DNA of 64,000 bases from CAYPGJ01 sp964638515 (GTDB lineage: Bacteria; Planctomycetota; Phycisphaerae; Phycisphaerales; UBA1924). A program made the position numbers and the translations under genes. Below are positions 1 through 8,558 of this stretch, one piece after another (within the stretch, counting starts at the first letter, position 1; the number at the start of each line of letters is the position of its first letter). The stretch lies in the NCBI GenBank assembly GCA_964638515.1, contig CAZWZL010000003.1, forward strand, positions 1-64,000, written 5' to 3'. Below the pieces are notes generated by a model that did not search any database, had not been told where the DNA came from, and worked only from the letters and a program-made list of their open reading frames with translations.

Positions 1-496
1 CGAGCAGCGTCTTGCCCGAGCCGGTCGGGCCGATGAGCAGGATGTTGGACTTGTCGAGCTCGACGGCTGCGCCCTCGGCGCCGACCTGGGAGAGTCGCTG
101 GTAGTGGTTGTGCACGGCCACGGCGAGGCCCTTCTTGGCCTGATCCTGACCGATGACGTACTGATCGAGGAATTCCTTGATCTCGCGCGGTGCGGGGATG
201 GCGCCGAGCGTGGTCTTGCCCGCGGAGACGCGCCGGCGCTCCTGCTTGAAGATGTTCTGGCAGAGGTCGGTGCAGTTGGAACAGATGTAGACCTCGGAAG
301 GGCCCTCCACCATGGGGCCGACTTCGCGCGAGGTCTTGCCGCAGAATGAGCAGGTGGTGACTTTGCGGCCTCGGAATCCTCCGCCGTCTCCACCGCCACC
401 GCCGCCACCGCCGCCACCGCCGCCAGCTTGCGGCGGATTGGTTCCGTTGCCTGCCTGGTTGGCGCCCTCACCCGCGTCGATTCTGTCCTTGGCCAT
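1..496 (-). CDS. clpX: ClpX unfoldase, N-terminal part (runs off window)
   Basis: AAA+ unfoldase that recognises substrates and feeds them to the ClpP protease in the cytoplasm. A Cys4 zinc-binding domain is visible (C49, C52, C72, C75, within CSFCGK and CSNC), followed by the linker IPAPREIKEFLDQYVIGQD and the Walker A motif GPTGSGKT right at the window edge. The ATG at 496 starts MAKDR. Unusually, about 45 residues precede the zinc domain, including 12 consecutive glycines, whereas the zinc domain normally begins within the first 15 residues. The rest of the AAA+ and C-terminal domains lie outside the window. Identification is secure; the role of the glycine stretch is unknown. Confidence 0.95.
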   Translation of the reverse strand, partial: MAKDRIDAGEGANQAGNGTNPPQAGGGGGGGGGGGGDGGGFRGRKVTTCSFCGKTSREVGPMVEGPSEVYICSNCTDLCQNIFKQERRRVSAGKTTLGAIPAPREIKEFLDQYVIGQDQAKKGLAVAVHNHYQRLSQVGAEGAAVELDKSNILLIGPTGSGKTLL

Positions 497-633
497 GCGA
501 CTCCCGTGGTTATAGGGCGACAAAGGCGGCCGGGGCAGCCACGACCGCCGCACCGCCGCCAGTGTATCGGCACGCGGGCCCTCAATCCTCATGTCTGTGT
601 GCAGGATCGTGCGTTATCGCAGGTCCGATCGCG

Positions 634-951
634 TTATTTGGGCGACGAGTCGGTCCCGAGGGAGCCGGAAGAAGTCGTCGGCTCGGCGCCATCCCCATGC
701 GACCCCCGATCTTTCCCGAACGGCGCGCGGAGCATGGCATCCTTTGCCTTGGCGAACTCTTCGTCGGTGAGCCGCCCGTCGGCGCGCAGAACGCGCAGGT
801 CGTGGAGCGTGAACGGTGGGGACGCCGGAGCGTCCACATCGCGTGTACGGCGACGGATCCAGGCCGCCGCAACGATCATCAGCAGGGCCGCCCCCACCAG
901 CGCGCCCGCCCACATCACGATCCCGAACATGGCGGACGCCGCCAGGACCAT
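634..951 (-). CDS. Small SHOCT-like membrane protein
   Basis: A 105-residue protein with one N-terminal membrane segment (about residues 4-31) followed by a cytoplasmic part. Residues around 50-72 (LHDLRVLRADGRLTDEEFAK) resemble the short C-terminal SHOCT-type helix pair found in many small bacterial membrane proteins. Its ATG shares one base with the stop codon of the upstream amidohydrolase gene (TGATG at 949-953), so the two are probably translationally coupled. The tail is Ser/Gly rich. No catalytic motif is seen and the function is unknown. Confidence 0.6.
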   Translation of the reverse strand: MVLAASAMFGIVMWAGALVGAALLMIVAAAWIRRRTRDVDAPASPPFTLHDLRVLRADGRLTDEEFAKAKDAMLRAPFGKDRGSHGDGAEPTTSSGSLGTDSSPK

Positions 952-2276
952 CAGGGGAGGCTCACGGATCTTCCGCTCTTCATGACCAGCGCGATGCGCT
1001 GCATCGCGGAGATGTCCTCCAGCGGATTGCCGGTGACGGCCACGATGTCCGCGGACTTGCCGACGGCGATGGTCCCGATCTCCGCCGAGAGGCCCAGCAG
1101 ATCAGCGGCGTTCACGGTGGCGCTCTTGAGGGCGTCCGAAGGGGTCATCCCGGCGTCGACGAGCAGCATGAACTCGCGCGCGTTGTCTCCGTGCGGGCCG
1201 ACGCCGCAGTCCGTCCCGAACGCGATGTTGACACCCGCGCGATACGCCCTGCCGAGCGCGGCCTGCATCTTGGGGCCGACGGCAAGCGCCTTCTCCCGGA
1301 CGGCGGGGAGGAAGTATGAGTCCTCGGCGGAGGCGATGGCGGCCACGGTCATGCCCGCGTGCAATGTCGGCACGAGGTAGGCGCCGGAGGACTTGAAGAG
1401 CGCGATGGCTTCGTCGTCCAGGAAGGAGCCGTGCTCGATCGAGTCCACGCCCGCGCGGAGCGCTGCCTTGATGCCGGCCGTGCCGTGGGCGTGCGCGGCC
1501 ACCTTGCGGCCCAGCAGGTGGGCCGTTTCAACGATGGCGCGGAGCTCGTCGTCGGTGAACTGCTGTTCGGTTCCTGCGGCCGTGGCGGAGAGCACGCCGC
1601 CGGTGGCGGTGAGCTTGATGACATCGGCGCCGCGCTTGATCTGGGAGCGGACGGCCTTCCGGCATTCGTCGGGGCCGTCGGCGACGCCCTGCATCGCGCC
1701 GGGGACGTGGAAGAGGTCGTCGCGGTAGCCGAGCGTTCGATCGGCGTGGCCACCGGTCGGAGTAATGGACTGGCCGGCTTCGAGAATCCGAGGCCCCTCA
1801 ACCTGGCCGCGCTCGATCGCGTCGCGCAGCGCGAACGTCGCCCGACCCTGCGAGCCGACGTTTCGAATGGTGGTGAACCCGGCGCGGAGCGTGCGTCCCG
1901 CGTAGACGAGGCCTTGCAGCGCGAAGTCCGCGTCGGACATCTCCACGGCCTGCAGCCGCTGGGCGGGGTTCATTTCCCACGTGATGTGGGTGTGGCAATC
2001 GATCAAGCCCGGTAGCACGAACGAGTTCTTGAGATCGATGACGGCCGCATCGGCAAAGGCCGCGCCGAACGTCGCGGGTTCGAGATAGCCCCTTTCGATG
2101 CGCACGATGCGTCCGTCGAGCACGACGACGGTCATCTCGCGCACGGGGTTCCCGGCGCCGGGCTCGGCCAGGAGCATGCCGCAGTGCAGCACGGACGCGT
2201 CGGCGCCCCGAGCGGCTCGGTGGGCGCCGAGCGACAGCAGGACGATCAACATCCAGAACACGGGACGGGTGCGCAT
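951..2276 (-). CDS. Exported metal-dependent amidohydrolase
   Basis: Amidohydrolase-superfamily enzyme of the imidazolonepropionase/prolidase-like group, 441 residues. A signal peptide (MRTRPVFWMLIVLLSLGAH, ending near ARGADA) indicates export. The metal-binding HxH is at H95/H97 (LIDCHTHI), a conserved Lys lies in VIKLTATGG, later His ligands in VAAHAHG and SIEHGSF, and the catalytic Asp in FGTDCG. The ATG at 2276 is chosen because GGAGG sits 8 bases upstream; a longer start at 2309 would place 11 residues before the signal peptide. Family members hydrolyse dipeptides, cyclic amides or similar compounds; the substrate cannot be told here. Coupled to the SHOCT-like gene downstream. Confidence 0.85.
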   Translation of the reverse strand: MRTRPVFWMLIVLLSLGAHRAARGADASVLHCGMLLAEPGAGNPVREMTVVVLDGRIVRIERGYLEPATFGAAFADAAVIDLKNSFVLPGLIDCHTHITWEMNPAQRLQAVEMSDADFALQGLVYAGRTLRAGFTTIRNVGSQGRATFALRDAIERGQVEGPRILEAGQSITPTGGHADRTLGYRDDLFHVPGAMQGVADGPDECRKAVRSQIKRGADVIKLTATGGVLSATAAGTEQQFTDDELRAIVETAHLLGRKVAAHAHGTAGIKAALRAGVDSIEHGSFLDDEAIALFKSSGAYLVPTLHAGMTVAAIASAEDSYFLPAVREKALAVGPKMQAALGRAYRAGVNIAFGTDCGVGPHGDNAREFMLLVDAGMTPSDALKSATVNAADLLGLSAEIGTIAVGKSADIVAVTGNPLEDISAMQRIALVMKSGRSVSLP

Positions 2277-2349
2277 GCGGGAGCCTCCATCGGGGTGCGT
2301 CGTGGCCACGCACGCATCGTACCGGGTCGAGGCGCCGCTCCGGGCGGAG

Positions 2350-3714
2350 CTACTCCGCGCCGACGGACTTGGTGAACTCGCTCTCCGAGACCTCTGTCAC
2401 CGTCGCCTTCGAGAGCAGCGCATCCATCGCCTTGTGCTCGCGCACCTGCTGGACGAGCATGCCGACCTGGTTGTTGCGGATCAGCTCGTTGCGCAGACGC
2501 TCGGGCTTCTCGCCGCGATCCATGGCCATCTGCACGATGCGCTGGTTGACCTCGTTCTCCGTGACCTGCACCTTGAAGTCCGCGGCAACCCGATCGAGGA
2601 TGAAAAACATCTTGAGTTCTTTGGCGGCTGCGTCGGTGGACGCGGCGCGCATCTCGGCGATCTGCTGCTCGACCTGGAGGGGCGGGAATCCGCGGTACAT
2701 CAGCTCCATCCGGCGACGCTCGAGATTCCGGGCCGCCTGCTTCTCGGACATCCGAGTGGGCAGTTCCATCTGCACGCTCGCGAGGAGATGATCGGCGATC
2801 TGCCGGCGCATCGCGGCCTGCTGGCGCACGTTGGTGCGCAGCTCCAACCGTTGCTTCACCGCGTCGCGGAGGCGCGTTTCCGATTCGAGCCCCAGGCGCT
2901 CGGCCAGATCGCCCAGCGGCACCGGCTGAATCCGATCCACGCGGGAAATCGCAAACTCGATCGTGATGGGCTTGCCCTGGATCGACACCACCTCGTGATT
3001 GGTCGGGCCCTTCGCCTTCACCTTGACCGTCGACCCGGCCTTGGGCGAGCCGATCTGCTGAGCGAAGTCGTCCACGAGCACGCCCATGATGGCGCCCTTG
3101 CCCTTGGCCTTCTCCGAGGGAACCTGGATCACGGCGCCGTCGATCTCAAGCACGTTCTTGCCGGCGTCATCAAGGATCGTGCCCTTGCCGGTGCAGTAGT
3201 CGCCGGCCTCCGCCGTCTCGCGCTCGACCAGATCCCCCTCGTGCGTCGCGATCCGCTGCAGTTCCTCCTCGAGCAGCTCGTCGGACACCTGGAACAGCGG
3301 CTTCTTGACCGGGATCCCTTCGACCGAGGGCAGCGTGAACTCCGGCGCGACTTCGACTTCCAGCGTGAAGGACAGCGCCTTGGTCGGTGACAACTCGGCT
3401 TCCGCGAGATCGCTCCCTCCCTCGGGGTCCCCCACCACGCGCAGCTTGTGCTGCTCCATGGCTTTGGCGTACGCGTTCGACACGAGGCGATTCCTGGCCT
3501 CCTCGCGCGCCGTCTTCCCGAACATCCGCTCGATCAGACCCTTGGGCGCTTTGCCCTTGCGGAAGCCGGGGAGCGCGGCGTTGGTCGAGTACGCCGCGAA
3601 CGCGGACTCGAGCGCTTCCGCCACGGCGGGCGCGGGGATTTCGAACGCGAGTTTTTTGCGGCAAGGCCCCGCGTCGGCGAGCGAGATTTTGGGGTCTGCG
3701 GTGGTGGTGGCCAT
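2350..3714 (-). CDS. tig: Trigger factor chaperone / peptidyl-prolyl isomerase
   Basis: Ribosome-associated chaperone that shields nascent chains, 454 residues, near the usual length. The N-terminal ribosome-binding domain contains the signature LPGFRKGKAP, which approximates the GFRxGxxP loop contacting uL23. A central FKBP-like region (about 160-260) and a long helical C-terminal domain follow. The ATG at 3714 (MATTTADPK) is preceded by GAGGA five bases upstream; the frame stays open far upstream but that part has no homology. In many bacteria tig lies just before clpP-clpX; here clpX is nearby on the same strand but an amidohydrolase pair separates them and clpP is not in the interval. Confidence 0.9.
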   Translation of the reverse strand: MATTTADPKISLADAGPCRKKLAFEIPAPAVAEALESAFAAYSTNAALPGFRKGKAPKGLIERMFGKTAREEARNRLVSNAYAKAMEQHKLRVVGDPEGGSDLAEAELSPTKALSFTLEVEVAPEFTLPSVEGIPVKKPLFQVSDELLEEELQRIATHEGDLVERETAEAGDYCTGKGTILDDAGKNVLEIDGAVIQVPSEKAKGKGAIMGVLVDDFAQQIGSPKAGSTVKVKAKGPTNHEVVSIQGKPITIEFAISRVDRIQPVPLGDLAERLGLESETRLRDAVKQRLELRTNVRQQAAMRRQIADHLLASVQMELPTRMSEKQAARNLERRRMELMYRGFPPLQVEQQIAEMRAASTDAAAKELKMFFILDRVAADFKVQVTENEVNQRIVQMAMDRGEKPERLRNELIRNNQVGMLVQQVREHKAMDALLSKATVTEVSESEFTKSVGAE

Positions 3715-3883
3715 GAGAATCCTCGTTGGGGTGGGAGGACGGGGTGCGATCGGGGGAGAGCGATATCGGCCGACCTCGGGGGCCGGGCGAAACGGGGCAG
3801 GGTACACGCCGACGGGGCAGGGCGTCCAGCAGACAGAACCCCCCCATTCGTTCCGTATTAGAGGACTTCCACCCAAAAAGCGT

Positions 3884-3911
3884 TTGTGTGGGCTTCGGGA
3901 GGGGGTATGGT
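3884..3911 (+). promoter_or_regulatory. Possible promoter of the S8 peptidase gene
   Basis: TTGTGT (3884-3889) and TATGGT (3906-3911) are separated by 16 bases, about 95 bases before the peptidase ATG. This is a pattern match by eye in the divergent 293-base interval between tig and the peptidase gene. Confidence 0.3.
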
Positions 3912-4007
3912 GGGTTGGGGTCGTTTGCCCCACCCGCAGGCCTCGTGCCGGTCGGGTTTTGTGCCAGTCCCGATCGGAACCCTCAAACTGCAGTGGGGAA
4001 GTACGCC

Positions 4008-6260
4008 ATGACAGAGATTCGTCGCTGCCGCCTTGACGCGGCCACGCTGTGCCTCGCCGCCGGAATCGCCGCGCTTGCGGGCACGGTTCACGCGCAGGTC
4101 GTTGCACCCGTCAACAACATTATCGAGCCGGATGCGATCACCGCGCCCGATCGATTCACGATCGCGTTCCCGGGCGAACGGGTCCGCACCGAAGGCGGCC
4201 GTCCGGCTCGTTTGAGCGCAATGACCGAGGGTATGAACGCGGGTGATCTCGTTTCGAAGCGGTTTGCCATCCAACTCGATGGTCCGATCACGCCTGAGCG
4301 CCGCGCGGCGCTCGCCGCCGCGGGCATTCAGCTCGGCGATTACCTCCCGGCCAACGCGTACGTCGTGACGGTCGACCCGCGGGCCCGCATGGCGGAACTC
4401 GACGCCATCGACTTCGTGCAGTGGGGCGAGGCTCTGCGACCTGAATGGAAGACGGACACGCGGATCGGCACGCGTCCCTATCTGTCGCCGGAGCGGATCG
4501 AGATTTCGGCGCGTGGCGAGGTGGCGCTTTGGGCGCACCTGTTCGCCGGCGAGCGAGGCGAAGATGCCGCGGCGCAGATCGCCGCGATGGACGGCGTTCG
4601 CGTGCTTTCGACGTCGACGGAGTCGGGTCACACGATCGTGGCCGTGACCGCGCCGGCGAACGCCGCTCTGGCTCTGGCCGCGCTGGACGCGGTGAGTTAT
4701 GTGGAGGAGGCCCCAGAGGCCACGCTTCGCAACGCGACGTCCCGGACCATCGTGCAGAGCGGGGCCGTGGGTCCCACGCCGTTCTACGACAACGGGATCA
4801 CGGGCATCGGCCAGGTCGTGGCGGTGCAGGACAGCCGTATGGACCTGAATCACTGCTCGTTCCGCGACACGGTCGCTCCGGGGCCGACGCATCGCAAGGT
4901 GCTAGCGTTCAACGCTTCTTCGGGGTCCGCGTCATCGCACGGCACGCACGTCGCGGGCACGATCGCCGGCGACAACGGGGACCTGACGGACACGCGCGGT
5001 GTCGCGTACGGCGCCAAGATCGTGTTCAACCTCACGCCGAGCGATGTCTCGACGGGCACGACCTTCCTGAGCCGCCTCAATCAGCACCATTCGCAGGGCG
5101 CTCGCGTGCACACGAACTCGTGGGGCGCCGACAACCGGACGGACTACAACGGGTGGGCGTGGGCGATTGATCGCTTCTCGCGCGACAACGAGGACAGCGT
5201 GGTGGCGTTCGCGGTGACGAATCAATCGGTGCTGTACACCCCGGAGAACGCCAAGTCGTGCCTCGCGGTCGGCGCTTCGCAGGACAACGCATCCATCAAC
5301 AACCATTGCTCTGGCGGGCAAGGCCCGACCGCTGATCAGCGTCGCAAGCCGGAGATTTACGCGCCCGGATGTTCGACGTCGTCGTCCTCTTCGGGGACGA
5401 CGTGCGGGCTCCGCAGCCTGACGGGAACGTCGATGGCGTGCCCCGCCGTTTCGGGCGCCGTGGCGTTGTTCCGTCAGTACTTCACGGACGGGTATTACCC
5501 GACGGGAGCGGCGGTTTCGGGCAACGGGTTCGTTCCGACGGGCGCGTTGCTTCGCGCGATGATCATGAACGCGGGCGTGGACATGACGGGCATCACGGGA
5601 TATCCCAGCAACCGCGAGGGCTGGGGCCGTCTGGTGGGCGACGTGTCCGCACACTTTGCGGGGGATGCTCGGACGCTCATCGTGCGCGACATCCGTAATG
5701 CGTCGCCTGAGTCGCTCACCACGGGCGGATCGCACACCTGGAACTTCGATGTGGATGGATCCGCTGAGCAGCTCCGCGTCACGATGACCTTCACGGACGT
5801 GCCGGCAACGCTCGGCGCCACGTTCACCCCGGTGAACAACATCGACCTCGAGGTGGTTGCGCCGGACGGCGTCACCGTCTACAAGGGCAACAACTTCAAC
5901 ACGTCGACCGGCGTCTCGAACGTGGGCGGCTCGGCGGACGCGATCAACTCCACCGAGCAGGTGCACGTCACGAACCCGGCCACGGGCACGTGGACCGTTC
6001 GGGTGCTCGGCACGGCCGTCAACCAGGAGCGTCAGGGCTTCGGGCTCGTGATCACCGGCGACGTGTCCGAGGCGGGCGTCGCCTGCTACGGCGACGTCAA
6101 CGGGGACGGGACCGTGAACTTCGCCGATCTCAACGTGGTGCTCTCGCAGTTCGGCTCGAGCGGCGCCGGCCTGCAGGGCGACATCGACGGCGACGGCACG
6201 GTCGGCTTCTCCGACCTGAACATCGTGCTGAGCAACTTCGGCCAGTGCAATCCGGCCTGA
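4008..6260 (+). CDS. Secreted S8 (subtilisin-like) peptidase with dockerin repeats
   Basis: Exported serine protease of 750 residues. A signal peptide ends near VHAQ (about residue 30), then an approximately 200-residue propeptide-like region precedes the catalytic domain. The triad is D275 (VQDSRMDLNH), H311 (SSHGTHVAG) and S475 (LTGTSMACP). After it comes a beta-rich domain of the convertase/pre-peptidase type (NIDLEVVAPDG). The C-terminus holds two dockerin-like calcium loops (GDVNGDGTVNFADLN and GDIDGDGTVGFSDLN). GC-type dockerins of this sort are usual in Phycisphaerales; their binding partner is unclear. ATG at 4008 follows GGGGAAG. A strong terminator follows. Confidence 0.9.
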   Translation: MTEIRRCRLDAATLCLAAGIAALAGTVHAQVVAPVNNIIEPDAITAPDRFTIAFPGERVRTEGGRPARLSAMTEGMNAGDLVSKRFAIQLDGPITPERRAALAAAGIQLGDYLPANAYVVTVDPRARMAELDAIDFVQWGEALRPEWKTDTRIGTRPYLSPERIEISARGEVALWAHLFAGERGEDAAAQIAAMDGVRVLSTSTESGHTIVAVTAPANAALALAALDAVSYVEEAPEATLRNATSRTIVQSGAVGPTPFYDNGITGIGQVVAVQDSRMDLNHCSFRDTVAPGPTHRKVLAFNASSGSASSHGTHVAGTIAGDNGDLTDTRGVAYGAKIVFNLTPSDVSTGTTFLSRLNQHHSQGARVHTNSWGADNRTDYNGWAWAIDRFSRDNEDSVVAFAVTNQSVLYTPENAKSCLAVGASQDNASINNHCSGGQGPTADQRRKPEIYAPGCSTSSSSSGTTCGLRSLTGTSMACPAVSGAVALFRQYFTDGYYPTGAAVSGNGFVPTGALLRAMIMNAGVDMTGITGYPSNREGWGRLVGDVSAHFAGDARTLIVRDIRNASPESLTTGGSHTWNFDVDGSAEQLRVTMTFTDVPATLGATFTPVNNIDLEVVAPDGVTVYKGNNFNTSTGVSNVGGSADAINSTEQVHVTNPATGTWTVRVLGTAVNQERQGFGLVITGDVSEAGVACYGDVNGDGTVNFADLNVVLSQFGSSGAGLQGDIDGDGTVGFSDLNIVLSNFGQCNPA

Positions 6261-6298
6261 GTCGGCGACGCAGGAATCGCGAGCCTGTCACAACGAAC

Positions 6299-6326
6299 GC
6301 CCGCCCCACTCCGGGGCGGGCTTTTT
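6299..6326 (+). terminator. Rho-independent terminator after the S8 peptidase
   Basis: A perfect 9-bp stem (6299-6307 with 6313-6321), a 5-base loop and five T's. It lies between convergent genes; the T-tract favours the plus strand. Confidence 0.85.
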
Positions 6327-6377
6327 CATGGCGTTGGGCCGTTTCATGGATGCGCGGGGTCGAGGGCCGGCGATCTC

Positions 6378-8420
6378 TCAGCACGCCTGACCGAAGAAGG
6401 AGAGCACGATGTTGAGATCGAGGAAGTCGACGAGCCCGTCCGCGTTCAAGTCGCCGTTCGTCCCGACCGGCACCGGCTGCCCGAAGAAGGAGAGCACGAT
6501 GTTGAGATCGAGGAAGTCGACCACGCGATCACCGTTCGCGTCGCCGGGACACGCGCCCGCCGCGCGGATCTTCACGGCGTTCGGCTCGTACACCGCTTCC
6601 CAGCTGCCGCCCGGGAACGCGCCGGTCACGCTCGAGAACGTGCCGACCCGGCTTGAGGCGGTGAGGATTGTGAAGGTTGAGCCCGCATTAGGAACAAAGC
6701 CGTCGATCGCGGTCACATGGAGCGTGCCGCCGAGGTTGGCCACGCCGGTGACGGCCAGCACATCGTGCTGCGTCCCGGGAGACGCGCCGCCCACGTCGAT
6801 GCGCAGCGTGCCCGCGCTCGTCTGCGTGTACGTGCCCTGGATGGTCAATTGACCGGCGGGAACTGCCGGCGAGCCGGGCGAGACGGACCCGGCGTTGTTC
6901 ACCGGGGCCTGCACGATTGAACTCCCTCCGAGTGTGCCAGCGGGCCCGATGCGCACGTTGGGCGCCGCAACCGTTCCGCCGGTGAGCACGCGCAGCGTTC
7001 CCGTGCCTCCGGGGAAGTTGGACGGATCGAGCCCAATCCGCAGGTCACCGGTGCATGTCCATGAAGACCCCGTGCCCGAGATCTCCGCAAGCCCGACGGA
7101 CGAGGGGAGCCGACCGACGTACCCGAGGCTGGAGGTAACGGCGCCGCCGTTCTGCACGCGCAGCGTTCCGCCGGCGGCCCAGCCGACCGCCATGGAGCCG
7201 CTTTGGACGGTCCACTTCGAGCCGGCGCCGGTGACTGTGGCCGTGCCATTGCCGGCGCCCTGGAGGCCGATAATGGCGCCGGTTTGCGATGGGGAAGTGG
7301 ACCCGCTGGAGCGCACTTCTCCGCTGTTCTCGATCACGAGCGCGCCGACACCGTCTCGTCCCACCTGCATCTGGCCAGCGGGAAGCGACACGAGCGTTCC
7401 GGCGCCTCGGACGGTGAGCGTGCCGTTGCTGCCCGGTTCCACTCCGACGAATCCGGCCTGTTCGGGGAGCACCTGTGCGCCGCCGTCGATCGTGGCGACG
7501 CCCGTGCCCGCGGCGCCCACCTGAAAACTGATTCCCGGCTCCCAGCGCGACGCTGCGCCCGTCATGGTCACGTGGCCCATGCCGCTGCCGAGCAGGGACC
7601 CGACGCGGCTGACGTTGGATCTCAAGCGCCCGCCGTTCGAGACGTTGATCGTGCCGGTCCCGCCTTCGCCGATATTCAGATCGCCTGACGCCTGGAAGAG
7701 CGCATTGACTCCCGTCACGTTCACGGTGGACTGGGAGGTGAACTGGGAGGCCAGCCTCAGTTCGCCGCACGTCGCCGTTCCGCCCGCGTCCACGTTGACG
7801 GTGGCGTCTCCGCCGAGCCCGATGAACAGCAGCTGCGCCGTCGTCCAATTGCCCGCGGAGCCGACGGTGATCGTGGAGCTGGTGGTTCCCGCGGCGCACA
7901 CCGTGGCATTGGCCGATTGGAGTGTTCCGCCGGCGACGTTGACGTTGCCGACGCCGCGCTCCGCGATGGTGAGGTGACTGCTGACGAGGAGCGCGGCGCC
8001 GTTGCCCCCGGACACGTCGAGCGTGGCCGTGTTCGCATCGAGGAGCGGGAACGCCATAGCGATTGTGGAGAGCGCGCCGTTGCGGATGCGCAGCGTCGCC
8101 GGCGGCGCGACCAGATCGCCCATCTGGATCTCCACCGAGCAGAGATAGGAAGTCATGTTCTCGAACGAGAGCGTGACGTCCCCGCGACCCACGATCATCC
8201 GTGAGGTCACGGCGTTGACCGGGAACGTCACGACATACGTGCCGACGACGTCGAAAATCGCGCGGTCCGGCGGTCCTGGCGCCGCGACTTCTGTCCAATT
8301 CAGCGGGCTTCCGAAGACGCCTCCGTTGAGGTTGTTCCAGTGGCGATCGGCGGCGAGCGACGCCCCGGAAAGCGCCAATCCGGCAATCATTACGATAGCG
8401 CGTGCGTTCAGATCTCTCAT
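6378..8420 (-). CDS. Secreted beta-strand-repeat protein with dockerin repeats
   Basis: Exported 680-residue protein with a signal peptide (MRDLNARAIVMIAGLALSG, cleaved near SLAAD). The body is a long series of short glycine- and valine-rich strands with phrases such as GNVNVAGG, GTINVSNGG, GTLTVRGAG and GTLRVQNGG, like the autotransporter-associated beta-strand repeats predicted to form a right-handed beta-helix. Two dockerin loops end the protein (GDANGDRVVDFLDLN and GDLNADGLVDFLDLN). ATG at 8420 has AAGGAGAG eight bases upstream and is preferred over an in-frame TTG at 8426. Probably a surface or extracellular structural protein. The dockerin DNA closely matches that of the propeller gene at 27.4 kb. 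Confidence 0.8.
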   Translation of the reverse strand: MRDLNARAIVMIAGLALSGASLAADRHWNNLNGGVFGSPLNWTEVAAPGPPDRAIFDVVGTYVVTFPVNAVTSRMIVGRGDVTLSFENMTSYLCSVEIQMGDLVAPPATLRIRNGALSTIAMAFPLLDANTATLDVSGGNGAALLVSSHLTIAERGVGNVNVAGGTLQSANATVCAAGTTSSTITVGSAGNWTTAQLLFIGLGGDATVNVDAGGTATCGELRLASQFTSQSTVNVTGVNALFQASGDLNIGEGGTGTINVSNGGRLRSNVSRVGSLLGSGMGHVTMTGAASRWEPGISFQVGAAGTGVATIDGGAQVLPEQAGFVGVEPGSNGTLTVRGAGTLVSLPAGQMQVGRDGVGALVIENSGEVRSSGSTSPSQTGAIIGLQGAGNGTATVTGAGSKWTVQSGSMAVGWAAGGTLRVQNGGAVTSSLGYVGRLPSSVGLAEISGTGSSWTCTGDLRIGLDPSNFPGGTGTLRVLTGGTVAAPNVRIGPAGTLGGSSIVQAPVNNAGSVSPGSPAVPAGQLTIQGTYTQTSAGTLRIDVGGASPGTQHDVLAVTGVANLGGTLHVTAIDGFVPNAGSTFTILTASSRVGTFSSVTGAFPGGSWEAVYEPNAVKIRAAGACPGDANGDRVVDFLDLNIVLSFFGQPVPVGTNGDLNADGLVDFLDLNIVLSFFGQAC

Positions 8421-8558
8421 CCCCAAGTCTCTCCTTCAACCGCCATCGTACGCGCTCGATGCGGCCGCACGAACCCCGCTCGTGTCGGTCCGAGAACGCC
8501 CGCGCGGATCGGCGCCTCCTACTCATTCGCGTCCGCGCCGATCCGGTTCCTCGGCCGG

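Noticed and set aside
361..425. The proline-run frame on the plus strand opposite the glycine run of clpX.
   Set aside because: It is the complement of the ClpX glycine codons and has no independent support.
2098..3390. A 430-residue plus-strand frame opposite the amidohydrolase and trigger factor genes.
   Set aside because: Antisense to clearly identified genes; composition typical of a GC shadow.
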